From assembly GCF_029873475.1 (NCBI RefSeq), contig NZ_CP123499.1, positions 1,550,001 to 1,614,000 of the forward strand: 64,000 nt of DNA, given 5' to 3'. Under the pieces are notes generated by a model, which saw only the letters and a list, made by a program, of their open reading frames with translations, did no database searches and was not told the DNA's origin. The translations under genes were made by a program, and so were the position numbers. Below are positions 1-8,181 of this stretch, in pieces (position 1 is the first letter of the stretch; every line of letters begins with the position of its first letter). Origin of the DNA: Arsenophonus sp. aPb. GTDB lineage: Bacteria; Pseudomonadota; Gammaproteobacteria; Enterobacterales; Enterobacteriaceae.

Positions 1-224
1 AATGCAATATTGAAAGATTTACCAATTGATGTATCATTTTTCTTTTGAAAATTATTTATTGATAACGTATCTAAAGTAACTGTTTGGTTTTTAGTATTTA
101 CGGTGACTTGGCAGGTAGAACCAACAAGTTGTCCATTGAAAATGATAGAGCCACTACTGCCATAAGCAGAAAATTGAGACAAAGCAGTCACTGACAATGA
201 TAATGCCATTAATAACTTACGCAT
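1..224 (-). CDS. Type 1-like fimbrial subunit, N-terminal part (cut by window edge)
   Basis: Only the first 74 codons are in the window. The start at 224 gives a Sec signal peptide (MRKLLMALSLSVTALSQFSA) followed by a mature N-terminus of the form G-S-I-I-F-N-G-Q-L-V-G-S-T-C. That is the usual opening of a chaperone-usher pilin, where a glycine-rich donor strand precedes the first cysteine of the pilin disulfide. The signal peptide resembles that of the gene at 669-1190, so the two look like paralogous subunits of one cluster that continues leftward out of the window. Whether it is a major or minor subunit cannot be told from the fragment. Confidence 0.75.
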   Translation of the reverse strand, partial: MRKLLMALSLSVTALSQFSAYGSSGSIIFNGQLVGSTCQVTVNTKNQTVTLDTLSINNFQKKNDTSIGKSFNIA

Positions 225-668
225 ATTATTACTAATCCTTAATTTAATAAAAACATAATTTAATCAAATGATTTATATTATAAAATTATATAAAACTAAT
301 TAATTTTATAAAAAAGCAACACACTATTTTCAGCCAGGAGAATATTAATGTTTTTTTTTGAAAAAACAATAGGTATTTTTTAATAGATAACAAATTTTAT
401 TTAATGATTAATGTTATTTTTTTATAAAAAATATAATTGACGCAAATGAAATAACAATTAAGGCAACATTATATTTTTAAAGTAAATGAGTTACTGAGCA
501 TTAATTTAATTATAAATATTATTTGTTTATTAAATTAAACGAATTTGTTTATATTATACTCAATCAAATAATTAAAATATTTAGATTGTAAAGTAATCCT
601 ATTTGTATCTAATAATTTTATTTAATTAAAAAACAAATAGTGCAGAAAAATAAAAACTTTTTTCCTAT
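225..668. other. AT-rich gap between two fimbrial genes
   Basis: About 440 bases with very low GC and no convincing ORF. It lies between the start of the left fimbrial gene and the end of the right one, both read leftward, so it should hold the promoter of the left gene. I see no clear operator or terminator. Confidence 0.5.
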
Positions 669-1190
669 TTAATTATAGACTAATGTAAAATGAGCATTAG
701 CTTCTACTCTTCCAGGTAAAACAATATTTTCCGTTGCCACATATTTTGCAATAAATTTTAAGGTCGCTAACTTATCAGTAATAGAATAAACATTGGTTTT
801 ATTATTTATTGGGATATGGCGTTCACTATCATTATTATAGATACCAATTGCAACGCCTGTCGCATAACCATTACCTTCTTTGATAGCTAACAACTCATTA
901 TTTATTTCATCTTTAACACCGTCGAATATAACAAAAACCTCTTGACTATTATGTGGGCAATTGTTGATTTCAATATTAAAGGCGGTTGGTGAGGCAGTGT
1001 CATGTACTTTTTTAAAACTATTGGTTGCCACCGTACCCAATGATACTGTCTGATCTTTAGTAAGTGCTTTAAATGTACAAGAGGACTGAATAATTTCACC
1101 GGTAAATTTAATATTTCCATCCCAGGCATGAACAGAAAATTGAATCAAAGAAAACACTGACAATAAGATTGCCATCAATAAGTTACGCAT
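669..1190 (-). CDS. Type 1-like fimbrial subunit
   Basis: The 173-residue product has the size and layout of a chaperone-usher pilin. It has a Sec signal (cleavage expected after VHA near residue 22), a mature start W-D-G-N-I-K-F-T-G-E-I, and a cysteine pair at SSCTF and NNCPH that would form the pilin disulfide. The C-terminus ends in alternating residues, HFTLVYN, with the penultimate tyrosine expected of the donor-strand motif. It would be exported, bound by a periplasmic chaperone and assembled on the cell surface. No usher or chaperone gene is visible, so the rest of the operon must lie to the left or be missing. The specific pilus type is unknown. Confidence 0.8.
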   Translation of the reverse strand: MRNLLMAILLSVFSLIQFSVHAWDGNIKFTGEIIQSSCTFKALTKDQTVSLGTVATNSFKKVHDTASPTAFNIEINNCPHNSQEVFVIFDGVKDEINNELLAIKEGNGYATGVAIGIYNNDSERHIPINNKTNVYSITDKLATLKFIAKYVATENIVLPGRVEANAHFTLVYN

Positions 1191-1733
1191 AAGTTTTACC
1201 TTTATTTTTGGAATTGAACAACAGATATCATTACTATTTTAAATTGTAAGAATACTGCTATTTTTATTTAAGACAAGAGGTATTTTTAACAAAAAAAATA
1301 ACAATTATTTTTTCTTTAATAGAAGTGAAATAAAGTAATATAAGGTATTTAAAATAATATTAAATGCATAGAATTAAAAACTAATTTCCTCACTATAAAA
1401 TAATTTTTCTGCAGTTATTGAATGATAGTTATTTTATAAAATATAAAAGATAGCTATTAATCTCGGGTTCACTTGCAAATGTGAAAATATCTTTTGCGAA
1501 GACTATTTTTTGTACAGAACGATGTCGGTAGAGTGTAATGGACAGTATTTTACTAATCTCAGTTAAGTTATTACTTCAGATATAATTTTTTCTCAGATTG
1601 ATATCTTCCCAGCCAGTTTGTTAACTGAATGCATATTCATACCATAAATCAGCTGCAATTCTTAATCGGAAAGTTACTCTGGGTACTATGACCTTGTGAG
1701 AAGTATTGTTTTCGTCAGGAAGAATCTTGCTCC
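1191..1733. other. Non-coding gap upstream of the decayed recombinase
   Basis: No intact ORF of convincing quality. The first 250 bases are strongly AT-rich and should hold the promoter of the leftward fimbrial gene. The remainder is less AT-biased than its surroundings, like the adjoining recombinase remnant, and may be old mobile-element DNA. Confidence 0.4.
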
Positions 1734-2323
1734 ATGTCACGAGTTTTTACATAATACTGGGTACTGGGTTTACGACCTACAAATCGTCTAGGCTTTACTG
1801 TCCTACTCTGTTATTTTCTCGCTGTTATTTTCTGTACGAAAGCATGTACAAAATAGGTCGGTTTCGTTCAGTGTAAAGATCGCAACTAAGAAAAACTATA
1901 TTCGAGGGAAGTATTTATGTCACGATGAAAAATATTGATCAGAAAACTTACTTATCCTAACGAAGTTTTAACGTCTTGGACGCCATGCGCTAGACATAAG
2001 AAAAACGGTTCAGCAACTTGCGATTTTAGATTTAGAAATTTGCGTGTATTTTCTGGCCATCAGAAGCATAGTTATTACCAGACTAGAGGAAAAAGTGAGC
2101 TGCAGTCGCTGAATTTGAACGCGATCTGCTGCATGAATGTACACATCCTGGATTCGTGACGGTATAAGTAATATGAAAACGTTTTAATCATCGTCCAATT
2201 TTTAATCCAGATCAGCAGCAAGCCGTTATAGAGCGTATTAATTCGGCCACAAGCATTAGCTCAATAGTCAGAGAATTTAACACTACACGACAAACCATTC
2301 TCAGAGTGAAAGTCATAAATTAA
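1734..2323 (+). pseudogene. Serine recombinase (resolvase/invertase) remnant
   Basis: Pieces of a resolvase can be read in order across three frames, interrupted by stops and shifts. MSRVF starts at 1734. L-L-I-L-T-K-F-stop-R-L-G-R and then LDIRKTVQQLA lie near 1950-2020, matching the family's TKLDRLGR core. ICVYFLAI follows. AEFERDLL begins at 2108. At 2192-2323 there is an intact C-terminal helix-turn-helix (RPIFNPDQQQAVIERIN to REFNTTRQTILR) ending in a stop. The total span of about 590 bp fits a normal 190-200 residue resolvase. It is clearly non-functional and marks an old transposon or prophage insertion beside the fimbrial genes. No terminal repeats were identified. Confidence 0.7.
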
Positions 2324-2359
2324 AACAATTGTAAGTTCCTCCTACAAATTCCGTTTAAT

Positions 2360-2803
2360 TTATTTTTTCGAGGATATGATTGGTTTAAAAAGAAGTTCAG
2401 ATATATTATCAATTGAGTTTGAGATATTAATCTGATTAGTATCACATCTCTTATCTATAGTGGTTAAAAATCGTTTTTCCATTTGAGAGAAAATAATTTT
2501 GGTAATTTTTATTCCAGCCTGATCAAGCATCAAAAATGTTTTTCGTTTATCTTGATTATCTTTAAATTTGTAAACCCATCCATTTTTGATAAATTTTCTA
2601 ATTTCACGACTTACATTAGGTAATGACATATTTTGGCAATAGCTAATTTGACTTAATGTAATTGGTTGTTCAAGAGCAATTTGTTGCAAAATATTAAACT
2701 GAACCCTCGTCATTCCGTCCAGCTCAAGATCACGTGTAAGTACATCTATAACCTCATAAAAAGAGGTGGTAAAAAGCATAAACTGTTTGTAAAGATGATG
2801 CAT
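2360..2803 (-). CDS. MarR-family transcriptional regulator
   Basis: The 147-residue protein has the MarR winged-helix layout: an N-terminal dimerisation helix, then GMTRVQFNILQQIALEQPITLSQISYC entering the recognition helix, then a wing containing a KDNQDKRKTFLMLDQAG stretch, and a C-terminal dimerisation helix. The start at 2803 is preceded by AAGGAG. The gene is divergent from the dehydrogenase gene that begins at 2996, separated by about 190 bp, which is the usual arrangement for a MarR repressor controlling its neighbour. The ligand is unknown. Confidence 0.8.
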   Translation of the reverse strand: MHHLYKQFMLFTTSFYEVIDVLTRDLELDGMTRVQFNILQQIALEQPITLSQISYCQNMSLPNVSREIRKFIKNGWVYKFKDNQDKRKTFLMLDQAGIKITKIIFSQMEKRFLTTIDKRCDTNQINISNSIDNISELLFKPIISSKK

Positions 2804-2995
2804 GGGTACTCCTTAAAATAGCTTATGACATTAACATAAAAAAAGATAAGCGTCATTTTGATGTAGCATGGCTATAAGGGCAATAAGTGTCAAATAATAG
2901 TTATCATTTGACAACTATTTTTCCTGGTGTTACTTTGTGTTCTGGGAAATATAACCCTCTGTTATGTTCACATATGAATTATGAGGATCTCTTTA

Positions 2996-3949
2996 ATGAA
3001 AGGTTTTGTAATTGATTTTAATAAGAAAGGTGTGGAGAAATTTATGATTGGAGAAGTACCAGATCCAGTCGTAAAAGCAGGAGAAGTTTTGATTAAGGTT
3101 ATGGCTGTGCCTTTAAGTGCATGGGAATTAGATTTTATCAGGAATAATGACCAGCTAAGCCTAAAGGAGTATATTAAAGAATGCAATATCTATCTTGGTC
3201 TGGAATTCTCAGGAGTAGTTTTAACGGACGGTAAGAAATTTAAAAAGGGTGATCGTGTAGCCGGCAGTATAGACTTTACAAAAGATGAAAAAGCAATGGC
3301 AGAATTAGTTGCGGCAAATGAGGATTATTTATCAATTTTGCCAGAATCTATTAAGTTCACAAATGGAGCGTCTTTGCCGATCGGAAGTGAAACTGCTTAT
3401 AAAGGACTGGTTGAGCTAGCTAAAATAAAAAATGGTGATAATGTCTTGATTATAGGTGCAAATGGAGGAGTCGGTTCTTATGCGGTTCAGATAGCAAAAA
3501 ATGCGGGAGCAAAAGTCACTGCTATTGGGGGGTCATCTGCTGTCCCATTTTTAAAAGAGTTGGGTGCAGATAAAATATACTCTTACAGAGAAAAAAGTGT
3601 ATTTGAACTTAATGATTCCTTCGATATTATATTTGACTTAGCGAAAGTACTTAAGTTTGAACAGGCAATTCATTTGCTTAATAATAATGGTGTATTTGTT
3701 AATAGTAATCCGCAATTAGATATTGACTCAGAAGCTCAAGCCAAAGTATCAGATAAACACGTTCCATACTTATTTGTTGCTCACGGTTCATCGGCAATAC
3801 TAAACCAAATTATTGATAAAGTAACCACTGGTGAAATTAAGCCGGTAGTTGAGAGTGTGTTTAATGTGGAAGACTACAAAACAGCACTAAAGACACTTCA
3901 GGAAAATGAACGATTCGGTAAGATTGTCATGGATCTTAGTTCTTTTTAA
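2996..3949 (+). CDS. Zinc-free NADP-dependent MDR oxidoreductase (quinone reductase type)
   Basis: This is a medium-chain dehydrogenase/reductase of 317 residues. The N-terminal GroES-like domain contains LGLEFSGVVL and KGDRVAG. The nucleotide-binding domain carries IGANGGVGSYAVQIAKNAGA, a quinone-reductase type Rossmann loop. The catalytic zinc ligands of alcohol dehydrogenases are absent, so it should be a zinc-independent enone or quinone reductase. An upstream in-frame ATG exists at 2981, but GAGG sits nine bases before the ATG at 2996, which starts MKGFVIDFNKKG like other family members. The divergent MarR gene suggests induction by an electrophile or quinone; that is inference. Confidence 0.8.
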   Translation: MKGFVIDFNKKGVEKFMIGEVPDPVVKAGEVLIKVMAVPLSAWELDFIRNNDQLSLKEYIKECNIYLGLEFSGVVLTDGKKFKKGDRVAGSIDFTKDEKAMAELVAANEDYLSILPESIKFTNGASLPIGSETAYKGLVELAKIKNGDNVLIIGANGGVGSYAVQIAKNAGAKVTAIGGSSAVPFLKELGADKIYSYREKSVFELNDSFDIIFDLAKVLKFEQAIHLLNNNGVFVNSNPQLDIDSEAQAKVSDKHVPYLFVAHGSSAILNQIIDKVTTGEIKPVVESVFNVEDYKTALKTLQENERFGKIVMDLSSF

Positions 3950-4327
3950 ACTACTCATACATTTAGATGCTAAGAAATGTAAACATAAAAATTTTAGACG
4001 TTTCAAGACTAAATATCTGATAATTACTATTAAAGAATAGAGGCCAAAAGAGTTTCAGGTTTTTTATTCTGACAAGTATTGATCGATAAAGGCAACTGAT
4101 CCAACTCTGTATGAAAACAGTTTTTCCGTTTTCCAAATGAATTCCATCTATTCCAAAACATAAGGGAAACTGCATTTTAGTTACAACATACTTTTATTGA
4201 TAAAACTAAAATCCATTTCAATAACCAGCGAGATAGATTTTTTAAGTTAAAAATTTATTATTTAAGTGGAAATAATCAACATAATTGCAACTTGATGATT
4301 ATGTTGATTAGCATTAAATCTCTTTAA
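3950..4327. other. Gap containing a Ter site
   Basis: Between two convergent genes. It holds the Ter site at 4176-4192 and otherwise AT-rich sequence. A 70-codon leftward open frame (3963-4175) has no ribosome site, no recognisable motif, and is not supported. Confidence 0.5.
4176..4192 (-). promoter_or_regulatory. Ter site (Tus-binding replication arrest site)
   Basis: Read on the minus strand this is AGTATGTTGTAACTAAA, identical over all 17 bases to the site upstream of tus at 47677-47693 and to the core of E. coli TerA, TerB and TerD. The invariant G of AGTATG, whose partner cytosine forms the Tus lock, is present. With the G end at the right, forks coming from the right (moving to lower coordinates) would meet the blocking face. 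Together with the inverse site at 47.7 kb it forms a pair that lets forks enter but not leave. Confidence 0.85.
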
Positions 4328-5095
4328 TTAAATATGAAGTAAATACCAAAATGCAGGAATAGAAGAGAAAATAATTATTACTATTGCACTTTTTTCTAAG
4401 CGGCTAAGTGATTTTTTATTATTGTTTTGGTTTTGAGCATATAGAAAGATAAATAAACCAGGCATATAAAGAATAACAGATAAAAGTAGGTTGATGGTTC
4501 CTGAAGCATAAAGTAACCATAAACCATATAAACTGGTTATTGTACCGATAATAAGTAATCCTTTGTTATTGCGCTCAAAAGAGATTTTGATTAGGAAAGC
4601 ACCCACTAGAAAATAAGGCACTAAAATCATTTCTGAGGCTATCGTTAATAACATATTGTAGTTGCTACCACTTAACCAAATTAATATTAATGATAATTGT
4701 ACAGCGCCATTTGTAAGCCAAAGAGATGAAGAGGGGGCATTATTTTTATTTTGATATTTAAATATTTTAGGAAATGAGCCATGTAGCGAAGCGATATAAG
4801 GAATTTCTGTCGCCATAATTGTCCAGCTCAAATAAGCGCCGCAAACAGAAAGAATTAAACCGGCTGCAATGATAATCTCGCCATAATTTCCCATCATATT
4901 GATCATAAGTGATGCCATCGAGGGATTTTTCATTTCAGCAAGTTCAGCTCTAGGAACTATGCCTAAGGAGAGCAAGGTAACTAATATATAAATACTTAAG
5001 GCAGAAATTACAGCAAGTAACGTTGCCAAACCAACATCTTTACGTCTTTGAGCACGCGCTGAAACAACCACCGCCCCTTCAATACCAATAAATAC
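4328..5095 (-). pseudogene. ydgI: YdgI-like arginine/ornithine-type antiporter, C-terminal part (split by IS)
   Basis: This is the downstream portion of an APC-family basic amino acid antiporter gene whose start lies at 6548. It encodes the later transmembrane segments, including GIEGAVVVSARAQRRKDVG, LSVCGAYLSWTIMATEIPY and ASEMILVPYFLVGAFLIKI, all closely matching E. coli YdgI. Removing the IS6-family element and one 8-bp target copy (5088-5095 or 5911-5918) restores a single 465-codon frame with no other defect. The gene was therefore intact until the insertion. Any protein started inside this part would lack the first half of the transporter. Confidence 0.88.
5088..5095. repeat. 8-bp target-site duplication, left copy
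   Basis: ATAAATAC directly abuts the left inverted repeat of the IS6-family element and is repeated exactly at 5911-5918. An 8-bp duplication is the size made by IS6-family transposition. Confidence 0.92.
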
Positions 5096-5910
5096 GGTTC
5101 TGTCGCATTAAAAGAGTCTGTTTGATAAGATCGATTTGTAAACCTTGTACTACAAGCAGATATAATTGACTCTTATGAATATTGTTAAACAAAGCTTTAA
5201 ACGTCTCCACTATCCCGTCGATGTCATTTTAGTTTGTCTACGTTGGTACCTGGCGTATTCCTTAAGCTTGCGTAACCTTGAGGAGATGATGCAGGAAAGA
5301 GGTATTTTTGTTGATCACTCCACCATTCACCGCTGGATTTTACGACTGACGCCAAAACTAGCAAGTGTTGCCAGAAAGAAACGAAAAATCTATGGTGGCA
5401 CCTGGTATCTGGATGAAACCTATATCAGGATAAAAGGGAAATGGCATTATCTTTATCGCGCCGTAGAGGCTAGTGGTGAAACGATAGATTTTATTCTTAG
5501 TCAAAAGCGAAATAAAAAATCTGCATTACGCTTTTTAAAGAAAGCTATCCATCAAAATACCTATCCTATGGAAGTGAATATTGATAAAAGTGGTGCTAAT
5601 CGGGCTGCATTAATGTCACTTAATCAACGTGAGCTGGGGATAAAAATAAGACAGTGCCGTTATAAAAATAACATGGTAGAGCAAGATCACCGTTTCATTA
5701 AAAAACGCTATCGAGCGATGCTTGGTTTTAAGACGTACCGAACGGCAAAAGTTTTACTGGAAGGAATAGAAATATTGCATATGCTCCATAAACAACAAAT
5801 TCCTATCAATGGCCTAATTCTCTGTCCAGTCGATGCTTTTTACACTTTAGTCGCCTAACAATTCTTCTAACTACCACAAATTAAACTTCCAACATTAATG
5901 CGACAGAACC
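5096..5910 (+). mobile_element. IS6-family insertion sequence, complete, 815 bp
   Basis: The element is bounded by perfect 16-bp terminal inverted repeats, GGTTCTGTCGCATTAA at 5096-5111 and its complement at 5895-5910, and flanked by identical 8-bp duplications. The length is that of IS26-like elements. It carries one transposase gene in the plus direction. The exact target duplication and undamaged termini indicate a recent insertion by a self-contained event, not by an IS6-type cointegrate that would leave unmatched flanks. Confidence 0.95.
5175..5858 (+). CDS. IS6-family transposase
   Basis: The 227-residue protein shows the IS6 DDE catalytic core: first aspartate in WYLDETYIRIKGKWHYLYRA, second in VNIDKSGAN, glutamate in NNMVEQDHRFIKKR. 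The N-terminal section RHLEEMM-like helix-turn-helix (SLSLRNLEEMMQERGIFVDH) precedes it. The length is normal for the family (about 230-240 residues) and there is no stop or shift, so it may be active. A TTG nine bases upstream is also in frame; the ATG at 5175 was preferred. Confidence 0.93.
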   Translation: MNIVKQSFKRLHYPVDVILVCLRWYLAYSLSLRNLEEMMQERGIFVDHSTIHRWILRLTPKLASVARKKRKIYGGTWYLDETYIRIKGKWHYLYRAVEASGETIDFILSQKRNKKSALRFLKKAIHQNTYPMEVNIDKSGANRAALMSLNQRELGIKIRQCRYKNNMVEQDHRFIKKRYRAMLGFKTYRTAKVLLEGIEILHMLHKQQIPINGLILCPVDAFYTLVA

Positions 5911-5918
5911 ATAAATAC
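5911..5918. repeat. 8-bp target-site duplication, right copy
   Basis: ATAAATAC, identical to 5088-5095 and directly adjacent to the right inverted repeat of the element. Confidence 0.92.
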
Positions 5919-6548
5919 CCATAGCGTAATTAACATAGTATTTTTGACTTGTTGCCAAATTGGTATACCCATTTCAACGCCGCTAAAATCGAATTGAAAG
6001 ATATCTATCTTAAACGCAAAAATAGCAAGAATGATAAACAGGCTAAGAGGAATCAATTTAGCGAAAGTTGCTAATTTATTGATACCGGCGGCAGTCTGTG
6101 TACCTCTTAATACTAACCAGTGAATGATCCATAGTAAGATAGATTCACCAATCAAGGATTGCCAAGTATTCCCATCACCAAAAATAATATTATCTGAGTG
6201 ATCAGTAAAAAAACTCAGGGCAGCAAAGACGATGACCAAATAAGAAACATTAGCGATAACAGCACATAGCCAATAGCCCCAGGCGGAACAGAAACCAACA
6301 AGCTCGCCAAAACCCTCTTTAGCGTAAGTGTAAATTCCTCCATCTAGATCTGGTCTAATGCGTGAAAGTAACAGCAAAGATATAGCAAGAAATAAAATGC
6401 CGATACCTGTGATACTCCAACCTATTATAAGTGCTAAGGGGCTAGCGACTTCAGCCATATTTTGCGGCAGACTAAAAACACCCGCTCCAACCATTGAGCT
6501 TAAGACTAATGCGGTTAAAGCCGTCAGATTTAATTTTTTATTGTTCAA
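5911..6548 (-). pseudogene. ydgI: YdgI-like arginine/ornithine-type antiporter, N-terminal part (split by IS)
   Basis: This upstream portion starts with TTG at 6548, preceded by AGGA, and encodes the first half of an APC-family antiporter: ALVLSSMVGAGVFSLPQN (substrate-binding helix 1), DGGIYTYAKEGFG, and FCSAWGYWLCAVIANVSYLV, nearly identical to E. coli YdgI. It runs into the IS element at NTMLITLWVF and would end a few codons inside it. In E. coli the related ArcD-type proteins exchange arginine for ornithine, but YdgI's substrate is not firmly known to me. The gene lies next to ydgH. Confidence 0.88.
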
Positions 6549-6781
6549 AGAAAATATCCTAAAATCTATTTGCCATAATTTGGTTTATGCTGTTAATAAC
6601 AATTTGTTTCTATAGTAAAAAACCAAACTGACTTGAATTAGATAGAAAGAGAAAATTTAGCAGAATTTTACGGCTATGGAACATGATATGCAATCGTTAA
6701 ATATGCATAAAAAAGAAAAAAATATTCGTTTTGTTTTTTATTAAAAAATTGTTATTTATTATTTTATCTATCACTCAAAAG

Positions 6782-6804
6782 AAAAACGGACAATTTTGTC
6801 CGTT
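6782..6804 (-). terminator. Rho-independent terminator of ydgH
   Basis: On the minus strand the arms AACGGACAA and TTGTCCGTT form a nine-pair stem with a two-base loop, followed by TTTCTTTT. It lies about 50 bases past the ydgH stop. Confidence 0.8.
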
Positions 6805-6850
6805 AAAATACTTATTGTTTTAACTATAAGATAATATTCTAATTTTTTTG

Positions 6851-7801
6851 TTACTTATAAAGATCTGCACTAATTGTAACACTACCACCATTAGCTTGCC
6901 ATTCACGCGTAATATGAAAATATTTTGCGCCTTTTTTCTCCGCACGTTTAGCAATTTGATATCTTATCTCTGGAGTGGAAGTATAGAAACCGGAGAAAGT
7001 AATTGAATCGAAAGGAACCATCTGCGCAGCTGCTGCTTTATTAACTTCTTCAATTTGATATCCACTAGGTAGTGTTACGTTGGTTTTACCCGAACCTGAC
7101 ATTGACGTTTCAAAAAAGCGGCCTACGCTTTCCTTTGGCGCCGAAGACGAAGCCACCCCAGGTATGATCACTTTTTTGGCTGCTTCACCTCCTTTAGCTA
7201 ATAAGGCTTTACCCGTTTCTGTATCTGCGGGTACTACGGCATTATCATTTTGCACTATCCGTTGTGGCGCATTTGCTGCATATATATAAGCAGTAGCAAG
7301 TGTGTTACCACCATCATTTAAAGCAACATTACGGACGACATAAAAATAAGCAGCACCTTTTTTCTTAGCTTTTTTAGCGAGCGCCTCATTAAGTGCGGCT
7401 TCAGAGCTATACAAGCCACTGACAGTCACAGTATCAAATGGTAATAATCTTACAGCTTCTGTTTTAGGCAATTCTTTGATGCCAGCAAAGATGCGATAGG
7501 GGGGATGAGTTACTTTTGCCGCATCTTTACGATACAAATCGGCAACTACCCGTAAATTACCACTATCGCCTACATCATCTAGGCTTTGAATATAGTAAGA
7601 ATAGGCGCCTTCTTTATCTGCTCGACGAGAAACTGCATCGGATGCTTCATAAATGGCATTAAAGCGGCCTGTGACAGCGATCCTTTGGTAAGGCTTTAAT
7701 TCTTGAGCTTGTTCCGGTGTTAATTCTACAGCGGCTTGCACACTTATTATACTGCTTAGTGAAAGTACCGCAGTTGTGATGGCCGTTATTTTAAGCTTCA
7801 T
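6851..7801 (-). CDS. ydgH: YdgH, periplasmic DUF1471-repeat protein
   Basis: The 316-residue protein begins with a signal peptide (MKLKITAITTAVLSLSSIISVQA). It contains three similar DUF1471 (YdgH/BhsA/McbA) modules, each with a F-D-x-(I/V)-x-(F/V)-S-G-(F/L)-Y core: RIAVTGRFNAIYEAS, FDTVTVSGLYSS and FDSITFSGFYTS. Each is followed by a K-K-G-A-x-Y-(Y/F) turn. Length and order match E. coli YdgH. The start at 7801 was chosen over an ORF start at 7903 because GGAAGG precedes it and the signal peptide starts there. Its role is unclear; relatives with one module respond to stress. It is followed by a strong terminator. Confidence 0.88.
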   Translation of the reverse strand: MKLKITAITTAVLSLSSIISVQAAVELTPEQAQELKPYQRIAVTGRFNAIYEASDAVSRRADKEGAYSYYIQSLDDVGDSGNLRVVADLYRKDAAKVTHPPYRIFAGIKELPKTEAVRLLPFDTVTVSGLYSSEAALNEALAKKAKKKGAAYFYVVRNVALNDGGNTLATAYIYAANAPQRIVQNDNAVVPADTETGKALLAKGGEAAKKVIIPGVASSSAPKESVGRFFETSMSGSGKTNVTLPSGYQIEEVNKAAAAQMVPFDSITFSGFYTSTPEIRYQIAKRAEKKGAKYFHITREWQANGGSVTISADLYK

Positions 7802-8181
7802 ACAAAATCCTTCCGCATTACACAATTTACTATCAAAATGCTGAATTAATAGTCGTATCATACAGATAATAATTATTACATGTAATAACAGCAATTGTCC
7901 CATTGTTTTCTTGTGAAACTATTAATTTAGTTGAATACTCACTACTTTTGCCAATTATTTTTATAAATTAATATCAAGTCGTGAGCTATTTGACTAATAT
8001 CATTTTTTGCTAAAAAAATTTAATTTAATGTCGTGGAAATCCGATAAATTATGGCTCATGATTACTATTTTCAGTAGGTTTCAATAATGTTTTTTCACTC
8101 AATATAACAGATATATATAATATAATTAGTTATGTAAGCAGGGAAGAAACATCAAGCAACTTTGAACTAGAAGGGATCATT
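7802..8181. other. Divergent promoter region of ydgH and pntA
   Basis: This 380-base AT-rich spacer separates the divergent ydgH and pntA genes. It must hold promoters for both. I see no recognisable operator or RNA gene in it. Confidence 0.5.

Noticed and set aside
3963..4175. 70-codon leftward ORF before ydgI's end
   Set aside because: No ribosome site, no recognisable motif, and it adjoins a Ter site. It is most likely chance in AT-rich DNA.
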